Source of the DNA: Chondrilla cf. caribensis
Lineage: Eukaryota > Porifera > Demospongiae > Chondrillida > Chondrillidae
Assembly: GCA_964020155.1 (NCBI GenBank)
Contig: OZ026549.1
Coordinates: 4,601,719 to 4,616,718, forward strand
Direction of reading: 5' to 3'
DNA: 15,000 nucleotides
The position numbers were made by a program, and so were the translations under genes. Shown here piece by piece: positions 1-13,944 of this stretch (the stretch's first letter is position 1; each line of letters starts with the position of its first letter). The notes below the pieces were generated by a model. It saw only the letters and a program-made list of their open reading frames with translations. It had not been told where the DNA came from and ran no database searches.

Positions 1-45
1 CACACACACACACACACAACACACACACAACACACACACACACAC

Positions 46-110
<65 letters not shown>
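1..110. repeat. (CA)n microsatellite, cut by the left window edge
   Basis: Almost pure CA dinucleotides, broken by a few extra A bases (AACAC interruptions) in the first 60 bases. On the minus strand it is (GT)n and begins immediately after the donor of the flippase exon that ends at 115, so it lies inside that gene's intron. Confidence 0.97.
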
Positions 111-114
<4 letters not shown>

Positions 115-214
115 CTGCAAAATGATAATCAGGAGAAAGTACAAGTTGAACAATTTCCTAAACTGCTCCCAGATGAACTTGAATATGAAGTTCCAAACGG
201 TATACTTACCAGTA
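115..214 (-). CDS. ATP11-like: P4-ATPase (ATP11-like) coding exon 2, transmembrane segment 1
   Basis: A 100-base exon of a phospholipid-transporting P-type ATPase (flippase), which moves aminophospholipids to the cytosolic leaflet of membranes. The acceptor CTCTCCCAG precedes 214 and the donor CAG|GTATGT follows 115. The frame (one base plus 33 codons) reads KYTVWNF, then WEQFRKLFNLYFL and a hydrophobic run ending LQ. This is the conserved entry to transmembrane helix 1 of P4-ATPases; from memory ATP11 proteins have KYTxWNF, EQFRR and NFYFLIIFLVQ, with LVQ ending at a similar point. The usual Pro before the N-L-F-E-Q-F motif is Phe here. Catalytic and ATP-binding parts lie left of the window. 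Class VI (ATP11) is my best reading; another P4 class is possible. Confidence 0.85.
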
Positions 215-282
215 CTGGGAGAGAGGAACACGAGTAAAAGTGGAAGACACATGGACATGTATACATGTATGTACGTACATAC

Positions 283-292
<10 letters not shown>

Positions 293-325
<33 letters not shown>
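293..325. repeat. (CA)n tract inside the flippase intron
   Basis: A short pure CA run inside the intron at 215-499, followed to about 480 by imperfect CACACC/CACGC sequence. Translations here are only His/Thr or Val/Cys repeats. Confidence 0.9.
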
Positions 326-328
<3 letters not shown>

Positions 329-499
329 CGTACATGCTTACGTGTATATATACGTACGTACATGTATACGTGTGTGCACACCCACACCCACACGCTCACA
401 CACCCATGCTCACACACACACATCACACATACACCCACACCCAAATGTTCACACACAACCACACCCACACAACCACACCCGGTTCATGTCTTCACACAC

Positions 500-609
500 C
501 TGATGAAGTTACTTGGGAATCCAAGATTATTTTCAGAACTGTTGAAATAGACATTTCTTTCCACATAGCTTTCAGAGTTTGCGATCTTCTTGTTACAAAA
601 TGACTTCAT
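500..609 (-). CDS. ATP11-like: P4-ATPase (ATP11-like) N-terminal coding exon
   Basis: This exon ends at donor ATCAG|GTGTGT (500) in phase 2, which fits the phase of the exon at 115-214; the junction codon becomes AGT (Ser). The joined protein reads PSNFI-S-TGKYTVWNF, resembling the PDNRI..SSKYT segment of ATP11 proteins. I place the start at ATG 607-609, the first ATG in this frame. It gives a short cytosolic N terminus of about the length expected before that segment. The frame stays open upstream to about 834 with a basic, Trp/Leu-rich translation and possible acceptors (CTTCTGCAG and TTTGTCACAG). A longer exon with a further 5' exon is therefore possible, and the start is less sure than the exon end. 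Confidence 0.7.
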
Positions 610-1464
610 AAACTGGTCCCTGCTCCACCGGAGACTTTCCAAGAATAAAACAAGTGCTCGGATCCGTAACCAGTGTAACCATGACAACAGCCTCCTACAC
701 AAATTTCTCCTCCTCCGTGCTCCCTCCTGTCCACCGTCCAAACCTTCAGTGGATCTGTAAGACTTGAAAACATTCTCACCGTCCAAACTCTCTTCTGCAG
801 AAGCTGTGACAAAATAGGAACATGAGATCCACAATACTCCAACAAACTACACACACCATACAACTCTTAGTACATTCATATGTACCGAGGTTAATGGTCT
901 CATTGAGCTCGACAGTCATGCACTCACACATATCAAGATTGTAGGTGATATATACGTACATACTGTATGTACAGTATTGGTCAGTATGATTTGACCCAAA
1001 GGTCACACTAGCACGTTGTAATGGTGCAAGTGTACTGGAATGTGTCCTGCAGGAAACCTACCCACAAACCACAGTGTGTGTATATCCACGAACAGGAAAC
1101 AGTGGAAACAACAGTTTTGAACAACATACAGTACATACGTACATATCATCAGTGTCTCCTTCACTATAAAATAGATATCATAGCCTCAAAACATAATACA
1201 TAGTACATAATAGTATGTACACCGTACTATATACATATGCACGTATATGCATGTACCGTATATGCGTATGTATACGACTGGTTAGTAGGTATAGTGGAAC
1301 TGGGAATAATGGTACTCTGTTGGTAGGTGACTTTCACATGTATCAAGTCGAGATACGTATGTACTGGATTGATGTTCGACACTGGTCACATTGGACAACC
1401 AGTCTCCAACACAGGCTCCACTGTACGTAATACAGTGGAATCTGTGCTGTTGATGTTGTACCAA

Positions 1465-1580
1465 CAATCAGATGAATATTAATCATCTAACACAATATAC
1501 ATACAGGTTAGTATAAACTGACAATCAGATGACTATCCATCATCTATCCAACATAATATACATACGTATGTGTTGGTCTA
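1465..1580. repeat. Imperfect 57-bp tandem duplication
   Basis: The word CAATCAGATGA occurs at 1465 and again at 1522. It is followed in both copies by a CATCT word, then by similar AACA..ATATACATAC sequence. In the first copy AGATGA and TCATCT form a small inverted repeat around ATATTAA. Confidence 0.7.
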
Positions 1581-1865
1581 AATAGACACAATAAAAATTA
1601 ATATGAAAGGGAATTGAAAATCAACGACGGATTACAAAATTATTGTGAATACAACAAGTGTAGAACAAAGTACAATACCAGCTTGTGTTGTAGTGAATAT
1701 GGTGAAAATGAATAAATGCATGTTTCTGACATTTCCTAACAATACACTGTATACCCCGCCCCCTCAGTACTTCACTATGTGAAACTGAAACCACAAGAGT
1801 GAATACACATACATTAGGCAGATACAACACAACAGATCACAGAACTGTAGGTACACACTACAAAA

Positions 1866-2075
1866 CAAACACAACTGTACTTATACACAACACAACACAA
1901 CTGTACGTACACACAACACAACACAACACAACCGTATGTACACACAACACAACACAACACAACTGTACGCACACACAACACAACACAACACAACTGTACG
2001 CACACACAACACAACAAACACAACTGTACGTACACACAACACAACACAACTGTACGTACACACAACATAACAAAC
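1866..2075. repeat. Minisatellite of 26-31 bp units, (ACACA)n plus CTGTACGTAC
   Basis: The word CTGTAC (once CCGTAT) occurs at 1875, 1901, 1932, 1963, 1994, 2024 and 2050. The spacers are ACACAACACAAC runs, and spacing varies between 26 and 31 bases, mostly by whole 5-base CACAA steps. About seven copies. Both strands are open in several frames, which explains the long but meaningless Cys/Val/Tyr or His/Asn/Thr translations. Confidence 0.93.
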
Positions 2076-2250
2076 CACAGGACTCTAGAATATTAGGTTA
2101 CTGTAACTCTAGCTCAACAGTGGTGCAGGGTATGTATGTGTGAGACTGTGAAATATACTTTAGTGCGTATAAGCTATAACCTATGGTATCATTTTACACA
2201 TTAAATAATCAATACATAAACAAGAGGCCACAGCAGTGCAGAGTAGCAAC

Positions 2251-2290
2251 GGGAGGGGGCAGTGGAGGGGAGTGGAGGAGAGTGGAGGAA
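2251..2290. repeat. G-rich short tandem repeat
   Basis: GGGAGGGGGC is followed by three 10-base copies of AGTGGAGGRG/A. The plus strand is almost pure purine with several G-runs, so a G-quadruplex is conceivable. It lies just downstream of the tentative minus-strand gene that ends at 2445. Confidence 0.75.
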
Positions 2291-2444
2291 GGACAGGTGA
2301 CTAATATGAAGACATTCAAATAAAACAGACTACTCCACCGCAAAATGTACACGCATAGAACCCCGATGAAATTCACGTATCTACTATAGCTAGCTTGAGG
2401 GTTCCTTTGCTGAGACGCACAGCTCTCAAACACCATTTCAAAAG

Positions 2445-3700
2445 TCACCCGTATTGACGGCCATAACTAGTACTGGATGACTTCATGTGTCGTCTAAACC
2501 GAGGCATCAACATTGGATGTACCCATACTGTTAACAAACTGATCGATGGACGGTGACTTTCGACAGCCACTGTAGAAGTATCCAACAGAAACTCGTGTAG
2601 GGGGAGTAACGCGTGATTGATACATACAATAACATTACCACTGAAGAGGGACGACTCTTCGCTTTGTTCTCGAAACGACATCTTCCCAACGTCTTCGAGC
2701 TTCCTGTAGAGAGTTCAATTCTCCTCAATCAGGAAACTACACACGTGACAATGGTGGAAAATCCCCTAAATTTATACACAAATATACACGTAGCTATTGG
2801 GATACTAGTTGTGAACGTGGTTCAGGACCTCGCTACGTGAAGTAGAATATGTCCGTATTTTGCTGTATTATGTTTTTCTTTTTGAAATTGAGATCACATG
2901 GATAGATTGGATCATCACAGGATACTCTGCACACTGTGGGGAGTATTCCTGATTAGTAATATACTTTAAAATCAATAATCATTTTGAAATTCAAATGATA
3001 GATTGAATCATAACAGGAATAAAAAGAATTTAATTTAGATCAACTTGAATGAAAACATGACAGGCAAAGTATGCCTGTTGTGTGTAATATAAGATAATAG
3101 TTAAATTTCATAATCGGCACTCCAATTATAGTGTACTTCTGTATGTCAAGGTGAATGGCTTAGATAGAAGTTAAGACTTCTGTGTTATATCTTCTTGTGG
3201 GAGTTCAGCAATGGGAGAATGATGGAGACTGCTGGCAAAAAGGCCAAGTGGTGCTGGCAGGTTTGAGCGGTTGATGACAATTGTAATTGGCTGTAGCTAA
3301 CACTATAGTTTCATACTGGTTAATTCTTTGAAAAGTTGCATGGTCTTTTGCTGTTTGTTGCAAAAATTGTAGAATATGGGTAAATTATTTGTTTCATGGT
3401 AGTTTATCGAGTATAGTGACTGCACATGTTGTGATACGTTCTTTGTATTAGGTGGCTGGGAAATCGTCAAATTTTGGACGTTTTTGCTTTAATTGTATTT
3501 GGACAGATGTATATGACGTACTTTGTATATTTTCGGTGAATAAATTTCCACTCATGATCAGTGGCACGACATGTTCCGCAGATGGCCTTGAACAGGATCT
3601 CGTCGTCGTCGTCAGTGTGGTGGTGGTTGTAGGATTCCTCTGCTTCCTCAAATTCATCCTCCAATCTTTCAAGAACGTTCGCGAACGACAAATGAGACAT
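2445..3700 (-). CDS. Tentative two-exon gene of unknown function
   Basis: I do not recognise this protein. Exon 1 runs from ATG 3698-3700 to 3522 (59 codons plus two bases, donor AAA|GTACGT). Exon 2 runs from 2703 (acceptor CTCTCTACAG) to stop 2445-2447 (one base plus 86 codons). Phases fit, and the product would be about 145 residues. Exon 1 is CpG-containing, unlike its AT-rich surroundings, and encodes a Glu/Asp-rich helix-like start (residues about 10-25), a HHHTDDDDE acidic stretch and a CGTC motif. Early exon 2 reads KLEDVGKMSFREQSEESS; the rest is less convincing. Another donor (GTAATG, about 2640) or one just before the stop (GTGACT) could change the C terminus. On the plus strand the same DNA also has open frames (2613-2840 and 3452-3724), so strand is not certain. 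No database match can be claimed. Confidence 0.35.
2704..3521. other. AT-rich stretch, intron of the tentative minus-strand gene
   Basis: No coding signal seen. It contains an imperfect repeat (a GATAGATTG word followed by ATCATCACAGG at 2901, and a similar copy about 96 bases later near 2997). A small perfect hairpin, ACAGGCA-AAGTA-TGCCTGT, lies near 3060-3078. If the tentative gene is wrong, this is simply intergenic DNA. Confidence 0.4.
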
Positions 3701-4407
3701 AACGATCCGTATTTACTAAACTAAAACGACGTACGAATTTAGGAAAACTTCGAGAGAAAGAGAAAACGATAACGATGCTAGAATGACAAACAAAGGTGAG
3801 TCTATAATTATAATAATTAGTGTAGAATACATACATAATAACAATAATTAGTAGGAGTAGGTCCTATAGTGGAAAACAGACATTCCTGCTAGCTCCCACC
3901 TGCAGTATATGTGCTTGTGTAATTCCTGGAGTATACGAAATAAAAAACAACATGTAGCTAACAAATTTAAACTACATTCCGTAGTTATGTACAGTTGAGC
4001 ATTGATTATACCAAATCAAAGGCATGAGCTAATTTTTTTATTATAATAATATAGATAAAATATAGATAAAAGGCATTATGGGGATTTTGAAAAAAATCAT
4101 TCAGTGTACCACAAAAAAAAAACAGCAGCTCAAACGATATATCAAACAAAGGGAGAGAATGTGCGTTAACCTTCTCTTGATATCCCTAGTTCGTCAAAAC
4201 TGGTGGAGTCCGTGAATGAAGCATTTTCTGAAAATGGATAATCATCGGATTCTCCACGAATCAGATAGGGATTGGCTTCCGCAGTGGGAATACGATACAA
4301 CACGAAGTTTTCCTACCACAGAGATATTCAAAACGATGAAGAAAGGCATACATAACCATTAAAAGATTTAAAGAATAAGTACGACTAGAGCTCGTGAGCC
4401 ATGTTCG
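3701..4407. other. AT-rich intergenic region
   Basis: No open frame of interest on either strand. Short A-runs and TAATAATA words dominate, and base composition changes to CpG-rich after about 4380, where the promoter zone begins. It may hold the 5' leader of the tentative minus-strand gene (about 3701-3790). Confidence 0.5.
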
Positions 4408-4423
4408 TTTGCGCATGCGCAAA
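4408..4423. promoter_or_regulatory. NRF1-type palindromic site
   Basis: TTTGCGCATGCGCAAA is a perfect 16-base palindrome. Its core TGCGCATGCGCA matches the known NRF1 consensus YGCGCAYGCGCR exactly. It stands at the start of the CpG-rich zone, 574 bases before the TUBGCP4 start codon. NRF1 sites are typical of TATA-less housekeeping promoters in animals; use here is inferred. Confidence 0.6.
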
Positions 4424-4480
4424 ACTAAGTTTCCAAACTCGAGACTTTGAAACGCCCGTGGACTGCCACGTCATGTACAA

Positions 4481-4564
4481 ATGTCTGCCAAGATGGACGT
4501 CACCATGGCTGACCAATTCGAGCTCCCGAACGACGAATTGACGAACCCCCTTTCGGCGCAATGA
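4481..4564 (+). other. Candidate upstream ORF 1 (27 codons)
   Basis: It starts MSAKMDVTMADQFEL and ends in TGA, overlapping the ATG of the next small ORF (ATGA-type overlap at 4561-4564). It lies in the presumed leader of TUBGCP4. If transcribed it could reduce initiation at the main start. It could also be the first coding exon of an unrelated transcript. Confidence 0.3.
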
Positions 4565-4659
4565 GGAATCGAAATTCTGTACGTAAAAACTTTGACAGCC
4601 TTCCTGATGATCGTTTTAAGCGTACCGACGGCGCCCCACCCGGAACACCCAGCCCCTGA
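4561..4659 (+). other. Candidate upstream ORF 2 (32 codons)
   Basis: ATG at 4561 opens a basic peptide with RNRNSVRKNFDSLPDDRFKR, ending at TGA 4657-4659, twelve bases before the strong GTGAGT donor. With the proposed leader splice 4670|4990 it would be in frame with the TUBGCP4 ATG but stops before it, so it cannot extend GCP4. Confidence 0.3.
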
Positions 4660-4996
4660 GTCAAAGAAACGTGAGTGTCATTCTTGTCAGTATCTCGGCA
4701 ACTGCTGCCGATCTGGACGAAAGTCTTCTACCTCCGTCTGTGACGCGTCCGTGCCCCCTTCCGACGGGAGGGACGGATCGAGACCAGTCGGTTTTGAACT
4801 CGTGGAATTTGCGCACAAAGAAAGTGCAAATGGGCCATAATTCTGCGAGTGTCCCGACGAAAAGCAATTAGATGCGTGGGCGACCAACTTTCGACTCGCT
4901 ATGGACCGGAAACAATTAACCTCGCTAACGCTCGGTAATTATACGAGGACTGTAGTGTGTGTTTGATTGCACGACACGCGCCATTTTAGAGAGGAC

Positions 4997-11868
<6,872 letters not shown>

Positions 11869-12504
11869 ATATCACTGCTCCATACCTTCACAAACAGTGC
11901 ACTCACAAACATGATACATGTGTACATATATTGTTTCTGTATGAAAGTACTTTCTAGTACATGTGTGTGTGTTCATTGTGTGTCCAAGAATATTGTATGT
12001 TTTTACTATTAACACTACACATTTGTTAAGACTCATCTTTCAATACAAGTAAAGCCAACTTTCAACTTTTGTTAATAAATGCAGTTGTCATCAATTTCCT
12101 TCCTGTAAAAGGTTTGACTGCTGAGTCGTCTTCATCAAGCTAGCAGGCGGGCAAGTGTGGTGACCAGTGCATGAGAGGAATTTCCTTGCTGGTCATACAT
12201 GTGTACGTATGTATTGGTGTTGATACTAAATGTGTGTCATATATATTTGTATGGCCGGATCCTGACCATGGTTAAGCATAAAGGCTGTGGTACATACATG
12301 ACAGGTGAATAACATTCTGTGCTGGTCACCACAAGGCCCATATTACTTACACAAGTGTGCACATGCATATTTATGTCTTCACATTTAGATGTGTCATATG
12401 GGATAGCATATTAATACGTAGTATTATATAACATAGTAGCATACGTACATACAGCGTAAAAGTATTGCTACATAAAACACAAGTAATTTCGGTAGTTCTT
12501 TGAT
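11869..12504. other. Convergent intergenic region between TUBGCP4 and ANKLE2
   Basis: Holds the TUBGCP4 3' UTR and the presumed ANKLE2 3' UTR on the minus strand. I see no canonical minus-strand AATAAA; CATAAA-like words near 12370 are weak candidates. A 12-base perfect inverted repeat, TGTGGTGACCAG at 12156-12167 and CTGGTCACCACA at 12322-12333, lies between the gene ends. Confidence 0.7.
12074..12079 (+). terminator. TUBGCP4: Poly(A) signal of TUBGCP4
   Basis: Canonical AATAAA 206 bases after the stop codon, in an AT-rich 3' region followed by a T/G-rich stretch. It is the only canonical hexamer I see in the 3' region. Confidence 0.65.
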
Positions 12505-12724
12505 TCAGTTGAGGTTAGACTCATTCACTGTTCGTAGGATATTCCTGGGAGTGGCTTGGTGGGCGGATACGGCGGGTGTGGTCGGGCGGGAGATCTTACG
12601 GGACGAGGAGCTGGGGGTTCCGGGAGAGCTAGAGTACACCAGGGGACTTGGAGGAATTCTTGTCCCGGACAACTTGTGGCTTCTTCGGGAGACGCTTTGA
12701 CCTTGTGACCTTGGACTCTGCCAA
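12505..12724 (-). CDS. ANKLE2: ANKLE2 last exon (tentative)
   Basis: A good acceptor, CTCGTTTGCTGCAG, then one base plus 72 codons and TGA. The product is Ser/Pro/Arg-rich ([22 protein letters not shown]), like the human tail. The CpG content is higher than in neighbouring DNA. Without the 32-base exon the alternative phase-0 frame would end at a TAG after 32 codons. Confidence 0.6.
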
Positions 12725-13760
12725 CTGCAGCAAACGAGAAGGGTTGAACTGCAACAGTCTACAGTACACTCACCCCCAGATGACACCGGTACTATTCCCG
12801 GGATGCACCGCGGAGTGACTATTATTGATGTTACTCAACACTCCACCAGTACAATCCAGTTGGGGGACGTGAATGAACCTGGGACATGCACATAGCATTT
12901 AGGCTCCCTTCATACAATAACAATTGCCAGCCTATCTGTATATTTTAGCTCCTTTTATGCCTTGCGTTGGTACAAATATTGTACATTGAAAGCAATCACA
13001 TTAACAAAGTTTTTGTAAACAGACACTGTATGTATTTTTGAAAATACCATGTTTGTATCATGCAAAAAGAGGGATATGTATCTTTGTAGACAACGTTATA
13101 CAGTAGCTACATGCAATATCCTGTACATAGCCAAGTACATAGAGTGAAACCAAGAAATACATGCAGTACGTACATACAACATTTATACAGTATGTAGCTA
13201 CATGTAATGATGTGTGGTTACATACCGTAGGATGAAAAACATACAGTAGGTATAGCATTTATACAGTAGCTTTGTGTAATATCAAGTACATAGCTACATA
13301 CAGTGGGAAACAGAAATACATACAGTATGTACAACAATTATACAGTAGCTACATGTGTGTAATGTCGTGTACAAAAATTATGTACATACCCACAGTAAGA
13401 CCCAGAAAACACATGCATAATATTCACACGGTAGTGTACGATGATGTGATGTGCGTATATGCATGACCAGGAGTAGCACAAACGTACACTTTTCTGTCAT
13501 TTTGGGGATAGGAGGCAACCAAGGACTGCCACGAGGACACTCGAGGGTAGCGATGTGTGTCCAGTTCATCAGTGCCGAGAGCCTCCAGTACATCGTTGTC
13601 CAGCTTCGTGGGACTGTCTCTGTAGGGGTCACAGAGATAGGAAGTAAAGTGTGTGAGAAAGTATACACATGGGCACACTGTACAGTGTGTGTAGCGTACT
13701 ATGGCATTATTAGTATGTATATATTGCGCCAGGCAGTCATTTTAATCACTTTGATAGGAT

Positions 13761-13792
<32 letters not shown>

Positions 13793-13835
13793 CACACACA
13801 CACACAAACACACACATACACACCACGCACACACA

Positions 13836-13876
<41 letters not shown>

Positions 13877-13885
13877 ACGCACACA

Positions 13886-13944
<59 letters not shown>

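Larger units (their letters stand above)
610..2444. other. Intergenic stretch without a supported gene
   Basis: Apart from a possible upstream extension of the flippase exon (to about 834, minus strand) I find no coding exon. The sequence is AT-rich with many TACGTAC/TATGTAC words. It holds a duplication (1465-1580), a minisatellite (1866-2075) and a G-rich tandem repeat (2251-2290), listed separately. Open frames at 1021-1203, 1215-1430 and 1621-1830 have no recognisable domain, and their base use matches the non-coding surroundings. Confidence 0.6.
4424..4996 (+). promoter_or_regulatory. Probable CpG-rich promoter and 5' leader of TUBGCP4
   Basis: This zone is much richer in CpG than its surroundings. 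A cluster at 4488-4504 holds AAGATGG (YY1-like) overlapping GGACGTCACC (CRE-like). Two small ORFs overlap: 27 codons from ATG 4481 to TGA 4562-4564, and 32 codons from ATG 4561 to TGA 4657-4659. A strong donor, GTGAGT, begins at 4671. An acceptor-like CCATTTTAG ends at 4989, seven bases before the TUBGCP4 ATG, so a non-coding leader exon ending at 4670 and spliced to 4990 is plausible. I saw no TATA box. Transcription start and direction are inferred from position. Confidence 0.45.

Noticed and set aside
606..863. Overlapping minus-strand frame (85 residues) next to the flippase exon
   Set aside because: It is out of frame with the P4-ATPase homology and has no domain of its own.
3059..3078. 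Hairpin ACAGGCA-AAGTA-TGCCTGT as a terminator or small RNA
   Set aside because: A seven-base stem alone in AT-rich intronic or intergenic DNA is expected by chance, and no supporting feature is nearby.
3452..3724. Plus-strand 90-residue frame with a Val-rich hydrophobic stretch
   Set aside because: The Val run is the antisense of GAC/CAC codons (Asp/His run) in the better-supported minus-strand exon. No signal or partner exon was found, though strand is not fully settled.
4592..4887. CpG-rich open frames on both strands (82, 66, 68 and 66 residues) upstream of TUBGCP4
   Set aside because: No frame has a recognisable domain or matches GCP4, and several overlap in the same place. Best explained by low stop frequency in GC-rich promoter and leader DNA.
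12505..12786. The full 93-residue minus-strand frame starting with MSSGGE as a separate gene
   Set aside because: A strong acceptor within it (before 12724) and a Ser-Pro tail like that of ANKLE2 make it better read as the last ANKLE2 exon.
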